14,231 nucleotides of DNA, taken from the NCBI GenBank assembly GCA_903882765.1, contig CAIRYE010000341.1, positions 1 to 14,231 on the forward strand. Direction: 5' to 3'. Below the pieces are notes generated by a model, which worked only from the letters and a program-made list of their open reading frames with translations, was not told the DNA's origin and ran no database searches. Positions 1 to 6,907 of this stretch are shown in pieces. The position numbers and the translations under genes are program-made. The first letter of the stretch is position 1. Each line of letters opens with the position of its first letter. This DNA comes from an uncultured Anaerolineae bacterium. GTDB taxonomy: Bacteria; Chloroflexota; Anaerolineae; Anaerolineales; Villigracilaceae.

Positions 1-2111
1 CATTTTCCGGGATGATAGGGGGAGTGATCCGCGCGGACATAGCTTACAGTCATGTGAAGTTTTTCAAAAAGGCCTTCTAACACACCTTTGAGGTCATAGA
101 AATCAAGTTTAGCGGGGTGTTTGGTATCCCAGGCATCGCCAAAACGCTTGCCGGTAATGGCAATAGCCAAACGCCTCGGCTCAAGCGGCAGGTCATTTCC
201 TTGAGAAATGAAAACGGGTCCGATCTCGAACATACTGAGTGAATCAGCCAACTTATTGTTTCGTTCCACTACAGTTAGAACGCTAGAAAGCAGCGAACCA
301 CGCATCACGCGCTTTTCGGGGGTAATAGGGTTGGCAAGGCGTACGTAATCGGCATCGCTACGGGTTAGGCCAGAACAAACCAGCTTATTCTCTGCTTCGG
401 GGCTGGTCATACGGTGGGTGATCACTTCTTGCAGACCAAGTTCCGCCAAAACATCACGCACAAAATCTTCATTCTGCACCGAAAGATTGCCGTTGGGTGG
501 GGGCAGTGGGTCCGCCATGCGGCTTTCGGGGATGCGGTCGATACCGTACAGGCGGGCGACTTCTTCCATCAAGTCGGCAATCCCTACTATTCCCTCGCCG
601 ATATCAGTTCGGAAGGGAGGGGTTTTCACTGCTATGCTAACACCTGTCACCACACAGCTGAACTCGAGGCGGCTGAGTAGATCCGCTATCTCATTCGCCT
701 TTAGGTCAATGCCGAGCCAGCGCTTTACATCGCTTTCGGTAATGGTCACCACAGGATCGATCACGGGTGCCGGGTATTCGTCGATGATATCAGGAGAAAC
801 AGAACCACCGCTCCATTGTTGCATCCAGTAGAGACAACGTTTTAGGCTATCGAGCGATACCTGCGGATGCACACCGCGAGAGAAGCGGAAAGCGGCCTCA
901 GAATGTAAATTATGGGCATTGGCGGTCTTACGGATGTTGATGAAGTTCCAGGAAGCAGCCTCGAGCAAAATATTGCTGGTTGTTTCACGTCCGTTGGAAT
1001 CTTCAACCTCAGGGTTGGCCTGGTATATCTCGCTTTCGAGACCACCCATGATCCCAGCCATAGAAAGCGCGCCGAAGGCATCACATACTAAAACGTTCTC
1101 AGGGGTTAATGTGCGCTCCAAGTTATCGAGAGTGGTTAGCTTTTCACCTTTGGCTGCCGCTCGCGTGATGATCTGCACGGGTTTATCGCCAGCGCGTTTA
1201 GCAAGTACACCGTAATCAAAGGCGTGCAGGGGAGCGCCGATCTCAAGCATGGTGTAATTGGTCGCGTCGACTACATTGCTAATGGGTCGCATACCTGCCA
1301 TGCGTAATCTTCGCTGCACCCAATAGGGGCTAGGTTTGATGTTCACATTCTGAATAAGCCCAAGCGTGAAACGCGGGTTGAGGGAGGGATCGGTAATGTT
1401 GATCACCACCTTACTCTTAAAGGCAGAACCATTGGTTTCTGTCTTATATTCCACTTTTTTCAACGGTACATTCAACAACGCGCTTACCTCGCGGGCAATG
1501 CCATAGATGTTGGCGTTGCGGGCATTGTTGGGCAAAATGCTGATGTCCAGCACAGCATCGCCAATATAATCAGCCAATGGCATTCCCACAGGCGCGTCGT
1601 CATCCAGGAAGATAACACCTTCGTGTTCCCCTGAGATTCCCAACTCTTTTTCGGAGCAAACCATGGAATAGGAATCGATGCCACGGATCTTAGCGCGTTT
1701 TAGTTTGGTGAGAACCAATTCATCAGCATGGCCATCATAGATCACTGCGCCTTCCTTGGCGTAGGCTACCTTCAATGGTTTTGCCAATTTACCGGTGCCT
1801 TTAAATGGGTAAAGGTTTGGCGCGCCAGTGAGCACGGTGTGATGTTCTTTGCCATCGAATAACTCACAAAGGGTTAGACGATCGGCATTGGGGTGTGCGC
1901 CTACTTCGGTGATCTCAGCCACAACAATGGTTTCGGGATCCCAACCAATTCCGGTGATCTTGAAACCATATTTATTTTCAGCGGGCACTTGCCAACCGGC
2001 ATAGTGTATCTCGTCCACTTCCAACCCTGAGGCGGTCAGCACTTTCGCCAATTCCTCGATCGATATATCAAATTCTACAAAATCCTTTAACCAGGATACG
2101 GGTACTCTCAT
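1..2111 (-). CDS. pheT: Phenylalanine-tRNA ligase beta subunit (partial, C-terminus off the left edge)
   Basis: Beta subunit of the cytoplasmic alpha2-beta2 phenylalanyl-tRNA synthetase, which charges tRNA-Phe; this subunit edits mischarged Tyr and binds tRNA. The reading frame is open without a stop from the ATG at 2111 to base 1, giving 703 codons. Visible in order: the start MRVPVSWLKDFV; the EMAP-like tRNA-binding domain with HPNADRL at residues 73-79; the B3/B4 editing region around 274-299 (MRPISNVVDATNY, then PLHAFD); the SEAAFRFSRGVHP stretch near 404; and the B5 domain near 499-524 (PPFRTDI, DLMEEVARLYG). The family is usually about 800 residues, so roughly the last 100, including the C-terminal ferredoxin-like anticodon-binding domain, lie outside the window. 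The pheS stop codon TAG overlaps the TAGGAGG ribosome-binding site of this gene, and the gap is 9 nt, so the two genes are cotranscribed and probably translationally coupled. Confidence 0.97.
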   Translation of the reverse strand, partial: MRVPVSWLKDFVEFDISIEELAKVLTASGLEVDEIHYAGWQVPAENKYGFKITGIGWDPETIVVAEITEVGAHPNADRLTLCELFDGKEHHTVLTGAPNLYPFKGTGKLAKPLKVAYAKEGAVIYDGHADELVLTKLKRAKIRGIDSYSMVCSEKELGISGEHEGVIFLDDDAPVGMPLADYIGDAVLDISILPNNARNANIYGIAREVSALLNVPLKKVEYKTETNGSAFKSKVVINITDPSLNPRFTLGLIQNVNIKPSPYWVQRRLRMAGMRPISNVVDATNYTMLEIGAPLHAFDYGVLAKRAGDKPVQIITRAAAKGEKLTTLDNLERTLTPENVLVCDAFGALSMAGIMGGLESEIYQANPEVEDSNGRETTSNILLEAASWNFINIRKTANAHNLHSEAAFRFSRGVHPQVSLDSLKRCLYWMQQWSGGSVSPDIIDEYPAPVIDPVVTITESDVKRWLGIDLKANEIADLLSRLEFSCVVTGVSIAVKTPPFRTDIGEGIVGIADLMEEVARLYGIDRIPESRMADPLPPPNGNLSVQNEDFVRDVLAELGLQEVITHRMTSPEAENKLVCSGLTRSDADYVRLANPITPEKRVMRGSLLSSVLTVVERNNKLADSLSMFEIGPVFISQGNDLPLEPRRLAIAITGKRFGDAWDTKHPAKLDFYDLKGVLEGLFEKLHMTVSYVRADHSPYHPGK

Positions 2112-2120
2112 GCCAACCTC

Positions 2121-3179
2121 CTAAAACTGCTGAAGGAAACGGATGTCGTTTCCCCAGAAATAGCGAATATCGTTCATCTTGTGTAACAACATGGTTTGGC
2201 GTTGTGGGCCCATACCAAAGGCAAACCCACTATACACCGTGGGGTCGTAACCACCGTTTTGCATAACCACCGGGTGCACCATACCGCTGCCGAGGATCTC
2301 AAGCCAGCCAGAGTTCTTGCATACCGGGCAGCCTTTACCGCCACAAACAAAACATTCAACATCCATCTCCGCGGAGGGTTCGGTAAAGGGGAAGTAACTA
2401 GCACGGAAACGTACACGGGCGTTCACACCAAACATACGGCGGGCAAAATCAGCGAGGGTGCCTTTTAGGTCACCATAGGTGATATTCTTGCCAATTGCGA
2501 GACCTTCTACCTGGTAGAACTGCACTTCACTGCGAGCCGTGATCTGCTCGTAGCGATAGCACATTCCAGGCAGGGCAATGCGAACGGAGGGTGGGTTTTG
2601 TGGATCAGCGGCGGCGTATTCACGCATTGCCCTTACTTGGCCAGGCGAGGTGTGCGTTCGCAGCAGCATCGGGTTATCACCGCGGTTCTCAGCATCAATG
2701 TAAAAGGAATCTTGCATTTCACGGGCAGGGTGGTGCGGCGGAAAGTTGAGCGCTTGAAAATTCATTTCATCCGTCTCAATATCCCGCGAGGTATAGGTCT
2801 GAAAACCCATATCCGCCAAGATACCAAGCACTTTGCGGATAGAGATGGTGGCAGGGTGCAAACCGCCCGGGCGAGCTTTGCGGCCGGGCAAGGTCACGTC
2901 GATCACTTCGCTGGAGAGAGATATTTCCAACGCTTCTTGTTTAAGAATGTCATTCTTCTCGACAAAAGCGCCTTCTAGTTTTTGTTTAACTTTGTTGGCT
3001 TCCTGCCCAACTATGGGTCGCTCTTCTTTGGAGAGAGCGCCCATCTGGCTAAATACACCCATCACCTCAGAACTGCGGCTTAGATGTTCTATTCTCCATT
3101 GTTCCAACCCGTCGATAGAGCTGACGGATGTCAGCTTTTCGAGGGCGTTCTTTTCGATATTTTTCAGTTTCTCAAGCAT
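2121..3179 (-). CDS. pheS: Phenylalanine-tRNA ligase alpha subunit
   Basis: Catalytic alpha subunit of phenylalanyl-tRNA synthetase (class IIc), 352 residues, a usual length. It has an N-terminal coiled coil that binds tRNA (about 1-90), then the class II core with motif 2 in the HHPAREMQDSFYI region, RTHTSPGQVRAM, and the C-terminal motif 3 region ending NDIRFLQQF. A CxxC-x4-CxxC cluster lies at C276, C279, C284 and C287; from memory, similar knuckles occur in many bacterial PheS. Motif 3 reads GMGPQRQTML where the family normally has GxGxER, so Q326 replaces the Glu while R327 is kept. I place the start at the ATG at 3179. The in-frame ATG at 3191 contains the GGAGG ribosome-binding site (3189-3185), which sits 5 nt before 3179. 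The gene follows a Phe-specific T-box leader and precedes pheT. Confidence 0.97.
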   Translation of the reverse strand: MLEKLKNIEKNALEKLTSVSSIDGLEQWRIEHLSRSSEVMGVFSQMGALSKEERPIVGQEANKVKQKLEGAFVEKNDILKQEALEISLSSEVIDVTLPGRKARPGGLHPATISIRKVLGILADMGFQTYTSRDIETDEMNFQALNFPPHHPAREMQDSFYIDAENRGDNPMLLRTHTSPGQVRAMREYAAADPQNPPSVRIALPGMCYRYEQITARSEVQFYQVEGLAIGKNITYGDLKGTLADFARRMFGVNARVRFRASYFPFTEPSAEMDVECFVCGGKGCPVCKNSGWLEILGSGMVHPVVMQNGGYDPTVYSGFAFGMGPQRQTMLLHKMNDIRYFWGNDIRFLQQF

Positions 3180-3204
3180 TCCAACCTCCAATTAATTCAT
3201 TAAC

Positions 3205-3464
3205 TTAAAACTCTCGCCCATATTGGGACGAGAGTTGAACTTCCCGCGGTACCACCCAGGTTGATCCTTGCGGATCCACTTTCCTCCGACTCCATCGGAG
3301 CACCACGTAACGAGCGGTGTCTCGGCTTGCACTACTGTAAGTTCACGCAAGCAGCTCGAGAGGGAACTTCGGTTGGTTTCAGCGGAGAGCAATTTCAGCG
3401 GACCTTTGCTCATCTCTGACAGCCTCTATCAACGTACTTTCCTCTGTCTCAGCTATTCAATATC
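3205..3464 (-). promoter_or_regulatory. T-box riboswitch leader (tRNA-Phe responsive) of pheST
   Basis: This is an untranslated leader that senses uncharged tRNA-Phe and controls pheST. Read on the minus strand, the T-box core TGGGTGGTACCGCGG lies at 3258-3244 and nearly matches the canonical AGGGUGGNACCGCGG. The bulge UGGU (3254-3251) can pair with the ACCA end of tRNA, and its variable base U fits the A73 discriminator usual for tRNA-Phe. Stem I has an AGGAAAGTAC segment (about 3443-3434, AGUA-type internal loop), a GCTGAAA distal segment (about 3399-3393), and GAAGTTCCCT (3370-3361) in which UUC at 3366-3364 is the likely specifier codon, a Phe codon. The 3' end forms a terminator hairpin. 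The start given assumes transcription begins about 7 nt after the TATAAT at 3476-3471. The family assignment is firm; the exact stem borders are inferred. Confidence 0.93.
3207..3236 (-). terminator. T-box terminator hairpin ahead of pheS
   Basis: Read on the minus strand, AACTCTCG-T-CCC (3236-3225) pairs with GGG-CGAGAGTT (3219-3209) around the loop AATAT, an 11-bp stem with one bulged T. It is followed by a short T-run (3210-3207). The antiterminator would instead use the T-box core plus bases in the 5' arm. The hairpin lies about 20 nt upstream of the pheS ribosome-binding site and does not include it, which favours transcriptional over translational control. The U-tract is unusually short for an intrinsic terminator. 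Confidence 0.8.
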
Positions 3465-3470
3465 AGCCCT

Positions 3471-3500
3471 ATTATATACTTTTTTAAGGTTTTTTGTTGG
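3471..3500 (-). promoter_or_regulatory. Promoter of the pheST T-box transcript
   Basis: A perfect -10 TATAAT lies at 3476-3471 on the minus strand. Eighteen bases upstream is CCAACA (3500-3495), only 3 of 6 against TTGACA, with an A-rich spacer. The location directly before T-box stem I supports it. The remaining 3501-3605 stretch up to the deacetylase stop codon shows no gene and no clear terminator for the deacetylase, so some read-through into the T-box is possible. Confidence 0.65.
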
Positions 3501-3605
3501 AGAATAAGGCAGCAGTGAATTAACACTCTAGGTTATTGTGATTGACTGATTTGAGCGTATCTTTCCCGATGGAAGGAGAGTAGCTATAGCAAGAAAATTG
3601 GCAGC

Positions 3606-4490
3606 TTACCAGGGAAGGTAGGATTCGAACATTTCAATGGTTGTGCCGTTATCAATCGGGCGTCGCCACAAATTGAATAAATTGTATGGTCCTTGTAAAG
3701 TGAGCACTCCCAACCCCATTGCCCCGCGGTAATTGTTCCGCACGGTCTCCAAAGATTTAGGAGTAATGATGCCATAAGGATAGGCAAACGTTTCAATGCG
3801 TATGCCAAGCATCTCCTCCAAATTATGTTTTGATTGGATCACCTGATATTCGCACCATTTGCATTCCGATAGATCAATATGACTCTGAGTATGGCTGCCA
3901 AATTCCCAGCCACGCTTCGCCAATTTTTGGATCTGCTCTGCATCCATATATCCAGAGGCACCCACATAATTTCCGACCAAGTAACCAACTCCAATAAAAT
4001 TCAACTTTTTCATGATGGGGAAAGCATTATTAAAGACAGATATATCGCCATCGTCAAAACTGATGATGACCGGCCGCTCGGGTAATTTTTCACCAAAATT
4101 GATCGCTTTTACTAATTGGGTAACGGTTATTGTGGTATATCCTCGCTCGTTCAGCAATTCCATTTCTTTCCGAAAGTCATCTACACCTAAAACATAAGGG
4201 TTTTCAGTATCGAGATCCTCAATGCGATGATAAAGAAGTATCGGGCAAACAATATCACCAGGTCCCTGAACGACAAAGACGGTTGTTGCAGTTGAGGTAG
4301 GATTAATTTTTTCAGGAGTAGGGAAGGATGTGATAGTTGGGGGTACTTCAGGAGTCGAGGAATTTATTGAGGTTGGTGTTTGCCGCGGTGATTCTACCGA
4401 TTCGGCGGTTAGAAGGATCTCCGGCTGAACCGAGGCGCACCCATTCAGCAGAACGATCGCCAAAACTAGAAGTATAGGTGTTTTTTTCAT
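3606..4490 (-). CDS. Lipid-anchored polysaccharide deacetylase (NodB/CE4 family)
   Basis: Predicted extracytoplasmic metal-dependent deacetylase that removes acetyl groups from an N-acetylated polysaccharide; the substrate cannot be told from sequence. The 294-residue product has a lipoprotein signal peptide with lipobox LLNGC (Cys18), then a Ser/Thr/Pro-rich linker (about 36-70) of the kind that spans the cell wall. The catalytic domain begins at about 80 with ILLYHRI. Motif 1 is SFDDGD (144-149, catalytic and metal Asp at 146 and 147). Motif 2 is SHTQSH, supplying the metal histidines H200 and H204. Motif 3 is FAYPYG (235-240), with Ala where the classical family has Arg. RRPID near 276-280 may be motif 4. 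The YHRI start and the layout recall the IcaB/PgaB branch. No clear ribosome-binding site is seen before the ATG, and the leader is only about 20 nt. It stands alone between groEL and pheS on the same strand, without polysaccharide synthesis neighbours. Confidence 0.9.
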   Translation of the reverse strand: MKKTPILLVLAIVLLNGCASVQPEILLTAESVESPRQTPTSINSSTPEVPPTITSFPTPEKINPTSTATTVFVVQGPGDIVCPILLYHRIEDLDTENPYVLGVDDFRKEMELLNERGYTTITVTQLVKAINFGEKLPERPVIISFDDGDISVFNNAFPIMKKLNFIGVGYLVGNYVGASGYMDAEQIQKLAKRGWEFGSHTQSHIDLSECKWCEYQVIQSKHNLEEMLGIRIETFAYPYGIITPKSLETVRNNYRGAMGLGVLTLQGPYNLFNLWRRPIDNGTTIEMFESYLPW

Positions 4491-4516
4491 CGGATGGGGG
4501 TAATAAACTAACTCAC

Positions 4517-4545
4517 ATTATACAAAAAAGACCTGGGTATTTCTA
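4517..4545 (-). promoter_or_regulatory. Promoter of the polysaccharide deacetylase gene
   Basis: A perfect TATAAT at 4522-4517 (minus strand) stands 17 nt downstream of TAGAAA (4545-4540), which matches TTGACA at 4 of 6. Transcription would start about 20 nt before the ATG at 4490. The -35 lies inside the loop and stem of the groEL terminator, so the two signals share DNA. Confidence 0.6.
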
Positions 4546-4556
4546 CCCAGGTCTTT
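4524..4556 (-). terminator. Intrinsic terminator of groES-groEL
   Basis: Read on the minus strand, a perfect 13-bp stem AAAGACCTGGGTA / TACCCAGGTCTTT (4556-4544 and 4539-4527) closes a GAAA loop and runs into a six-T tract (4529-4524). It begins about 10 nt after the groEL stop codon. This is a textbook Rho-independent terminator. Confidence 0.93.
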
Positions 4557-4566
4557 CATTCGTATC

Positions 4567-6207
4567 TTAGTAGTCCATTCCGCCACCAGGGGGCATGGAA
4601 GGGCCGCTTTCCTTGGCAGGTACATCGGTGATGAGCACGTCAGTGGTCAGGATCATCGCGGCAATGGACGCGGCATTTTCAAGAGCGCCACGAACCACCT
4701 TCACGGGGTCAATAACACCTTCTTTGATCATGTCAGCATATTTGCCGGTAAGAACGTTGTAACCAATGTTCTTATTCTTCTGGGCTGCGGCTTCACGGCG
4801 AACGCCATCGATGATGACAGAGCCATCTTGGCCGGCGTTGGAGGCAAGCTTGCGGATAGGAGCTTCGAGAGCGTTACGAACGATCTTTACGCCCATCTGA
4901 GCATCTTCTGAATCCATCTTGATAGAATCAAGGACGGAGGCGGCGTTGATGAGGGAAATTTCACCACCAGCAACGATACCTTCTTCAACAGCGGCGCGAG
5001 CAGCGGAAAGAGCGTCTTCAACACGATGCTTCTTTTCCTTAAGCTCAGTTTCGGTAGCGGCGCCAACACGGATGATGGCTACACCGCCAGAAAGCTTGGC
5101 AAGACGTTCCTGAAGTTTTTCTTTGTCGTAATCGCTGGTGCTTTTGTCGATCTCGATGCGGATCTGATCGATACGACCTTTGATAGCGGAACTATCGCCC
5201 TTGCCACCGATGATGGTGGTGTTGTCCTTGTCGGCGCTAACTTTCTCAGCGCGACCAAGGTCTTCGAGGGTAACAGATTCGAGCTTGCGGCCGGTCTCTT
5301 CAGAAATCACGGTACCACCGGTAAGGATGGCGATATCCTGGAGCATAGCCTTGCGGCGATCACCAAAACCAGGGGCTTTGACAGCTAAAACGTTGAGCAT
5401 GCCGCGTAGTTTATTCAGAACCAAGGTAGCGAGGGCTTCACCGTCAATGTCTTCGGCGATGATGACCAATTCGCGCTTACCGATCTGGACAAGTTTTTCG
5501 AGGATGGGGACGATATCCTGAGCAGCGGAGATCTTCTTCTCGTTGATGAGGATATAGGCATCAGAAATGACCGATTCCATGTGTTCGGTGTCGGTCACGA
5601 AGTAAGCTGAAATATAACCGCGGTCGAACTGCATACCTTCAACATACTCTGTTTCAAAGAGCATGGATTTGCTCTCTTCAACGGTGATAACGCCATCTTT
5701 TCCAACTTTGTCCATTACATCGGCGATGAGCTTGCCAATTTCGGGATCAGCAGCCGAGTTGGTGGCTACAGAGGCGATCTCTTCGGCGGTATCGATGCTG
5801 ACAGCGGTTTTGCGAAGCTGAGCGACGATCTCGTCGGCGGCTTTTTCGATGCCGCGTTTGAGCAGCATAGCGTTGTAACCGGCGGCAAGGGCCTTGAGGC
5901 CTTCGCTTACGATCGCGTGAGCGAGAACGGTGGAGGTAGTGGTACCATCACCGGCAATATCATTGGTCTTCTGGGCAGCTTCTTTGAGGAGCTGAGCGCC
6001 CATATTTTCAAAAGGATCTTCGAGTTCGATCTCTTTGGCAACGGAAACGCCATCGTGGGTGATGGTGGGGGAGCCAAATTTGCGATCGATCGCGACGTTT
6101 CGGCCCTTGGGGCCGAGGGTAGTGCCAACAGCGTTGGCAACAACATCCATGCCGTTCTTTAGCTTACGGCGAGCTTCTTCGGTAAATACTAATTGTTTTG
6201 CAGCCAT
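4567..6207 (-). CDS. groEL: Chaperonin GroEL (Hsp60)
   Basis: ATP-driven 14-mer folding chamber in the cytoplasm, working with the GroES lid encoded just upstream. At 546 residues it has the usual length. Recognisable parts are the GPKGRNV nucleotide-binding segment (32-38), DGTTT (87-91), catalytic Asp398 in VEDAL, and the C-terminal equatorial stretch with GVIDPVKV. The tail is PPGGGMDY, a short version of the Gly-Met tail. The Hsp60 signature AAVEEGIVAGG is followed by Glu416 where the family has Gly or Ala; this Gly is the one that contacts the nucleotide base in E. coli GroEL (Gly415). The start ATG at 6207 is preceded by AGGAG with good spacing. The gap to groES is 25 nt. The gene is under the CIRCE-controlled groES promoter and ends at a strong terminator. 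Confidence 0.98.
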   Translation of the reverse strand: MAAKQLVFTEEARRKLKNGMDVVANAVGTTLGPKGRNVAIDRKFGSPTITHDGVSVAKEIELEDPFENMGAQLLKEAAQKTNDIAGDGTTTSTVLAHAIVSEGLKALAAGYNAMLLKRGIEKAADEIVAQLRKTAVSIDTAEEIASVATNSAADPEIGKLIADVMDKVGKDGVITVEESKSMLFETEYVEGMQFDRGYISAYFVTDTEHMESVISDAYILINEKKISAAQDIVPILEKLVQIGKRELVIIAEDIDGEALATLVLNKLRGMLNVLAVKAPGFGDRRKAMLQDIAILTGGTVISEETGRKLESVTLEDLGRAEKVSADKDNTTIIGGKGDSSAIKGRIDQIRIEIDKSTSDYDKEKLQERLAKLSGGVAIIRVGAATETELKEKKHRVEDALSAARAAVEEGIVAGGEISLINAASVLDSIKMDSEDAQMGVKIVRNALEAPIRKLASNAGQDGSVIIDGVRREAAAQKNKNIGYNVLTGKYADMIKEGVIDPVKVVRGALENAASIAAMILTTDVLITDVPAKESGPSMPPGGGMDY

Positions 6208-6232
6208 CTTTTATTCTCCTGAAAAATAAAAA

Positions 6233-6526
6233 TTAACCTACGATACCGAGAAGATCGGTTTCGCGCAGGATAAGTAGTTTCTTGCCATCCAGTTTCAATT
6301 CAGTTCCGGCATATTTTGCGAACAGAACTTTATCGCCAACTTTTACATCCAGGGCAATACGATTACCTTTGTCATCTCTATCGCCAGGGCCAGCGGCTAA
6401 CACAACGCCTTGCTGGGGTTTTTCTTTGGCGCTATCGGGTACATAGATGCCGCTTGCGGTCACGTCTTCTTGTTCGGTTGGCTCAACAACAACGCGGTTG
6501 CCGAGTGGTTTTACTGAAATTGCCAT
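6233..6526 (-). CDS. groES: Co-chaperonin GroES (Hsp10)
   Basis: Heptameric lid of the GroEL chamber. It has 97 residues, the usual size. The N-terminus MAISVKPLGNRVVVEP, the mobile loop region around 20-35 with TASGIYVPDSAKEKPQQG, and the DKVLFAKYAGTELKLDGK stretch are all typical of the family. I start at the ATG at 6526, which follows GGAGGA with about 5 nt spacing. A longer in-frame TTG at 6538 would overlap that ribosome-binding site and is unlikely. It is the first gene of the groES-groEL operon, with a perfect HrcA operator and a good promoter about 45-100 bp upstream. Confidence 0.98.
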   Translation of the reverse strand: MAISVKPLGNRVVVEPTEQEDVTASGIYVPDSAKEKPQQGVVLAAGPGDRDDKGNRIALDVKVGDKVLFAKYAGTELKLDGKKLLILRETDLLGIVG

Positions 6527-6569
6527 AGTTTCCTCCAAAATAGATTTTATCTAAAAAATAAGCATTATT

Positions 6570-6596
6570 TTAGCACTCCCGCTTGCCGAGTGCTAA
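6570..6596. promoter_or_regulatory. CIRCE operator (HrcA binding site)
   Basis: TTAGCACTC (6570-6578), nine bases, then GAGTGCTAA (6588-6596): a perfect match to the CIRCE consensus TTAGCACTC-N9-GAGTGCTAA. It sits at the predicted transcription start of groES-groEL, so bound HrcA would block initiation until heat or misfolding stress inactivates it. The hrcA gene is not in the window. Confidence 0.98.
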
Positions 6597-6600
6597 ATAT

Positions 6601-6629
6601 ATCTTACCTTTGCCGTGGGCTTGCGTCAA
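6601..6629 (-). promoter_or_regulatory. groES-groEL promoter
   Basis: On the minus strand TTGACG (6629-6624) and TAAGAT (6606-6601) are separated by exactly 17 nt, a good sigma70-type promoter. A second overlapping TTGACT lies at 6634-6629. Transcription would begin near 6594, inside the CIRCE element, the usual arrangement for HrcA repression. Confidence 0.82.
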
Positions 6630-6634
6630 GTCAA

Positions 6635-6828
6635 GGGGATGTTTTCTTATACGATTCTGATATTTGGGGGTCGGCAGGGTGCTTCTGGCGGTATACCAGA
6701 CTCCACTGTCATGGTCTATCTTTGACGGGAAGAGTGGGACATAAATTTCCTTGGCCTACGCATACATCATCCTCTAGCCTGTCCCTGCCTTATCGGGAGG
6801 CAGCCCTTCGTGCGTATCTTCACAATTT
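6635..6828. other. Divergent intergenic region, no gene seen
   Basis: This is the gap between the groES promoter and the exporter operon. It has no convincing coding sequence: an open frame at 6590-6871 (+) has no ribosome-binding site, overlaps the CIRCE and shows no family features. It does hold small dyads. TCTGG/CCAGA (6684-6688 and 6696-6700) encloses the palindrome GGTATACC (6690-6697). CTGCCT/AGGCAG (6785-6790 and 6798-6803) has a 7-nt loop. Neither has a T-run, so they are not obvious terminators. They may be protein sites or part of a dispersed repeat. Confidence 0.6.
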
Positions 6829-6859
6829 CTTTACAAAAAATCACCTAGTGCTTTACAAA
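6829..6859 (+). repeat. 9-bp direct repeat upstream of the exporter promoter
   Basis: CTTTACAAA occurs at 6829-6837 and again at 6851-6859, start to start 22 bp, i.e. two helical turns. The pair brackets the expected -35 position of the TATAAT at 6867-6872, where no good -35 hexamer exists. That is the layout of a site for a dimeric activator such as an OmpR-type response regulator. The repeat is seen directly; the role is inferred. Confidence 0.55.
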
Positions 6860-6866
6860 CCGTTTT

Positions 6867-6872
6867 TATAAT
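6867..6872 (+). promoter_or_regulatory. -10 box of the exporter operon
   Basis: A perfect TATAAT lies 36 nt before the start codon at 6908. The hexamers 17-18 nt upstream (CCTAGT or ACCTAG) do not resemble TTGACA, so the promoter probably depends on an activator. Confidence 0.55.
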
Positions 6873-6907
6873 ACCCACAATAAAAATCAACCCCTGGAGA
6901 ATCACAG

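Noticed and set aside
3192..3413. Open frame of 73 codons (-) directly upstream of pheS, as a possible leader peptide
   Set aside because: It lies wholly within the T-box leader RNA, whose conserved structure explains the sequence; there is no ribosome-binding site.
3617..3630. GTTCGAATCC-like string on the minus strand resembling a tRNA T-loop
   Set aside because: It is inside the deacetylase C-terminal codons (FESYLPW), has no flanking 5-bp stem and no acceptor or anticodon arm.
5026..5388. Open frames on the plus strand across groEL
   Set aside because: They are shadow frames of a clear, intact groEL.
6785..6803. CTGCCT/AGGCAG hairpin as a terminator or REP element
   Set aside because: It has no T-run and only one copy in this window, so neither call can be supported here; it is only mentioned within the intergenic entry.
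6590..6871. Open frame of 93 codons (+) in the divergent intergenic region
   Set aside because: It starts inside the CIRCE element, has no ribosome-binding site, shows no recognisable family, and ends over the exporter promoter.
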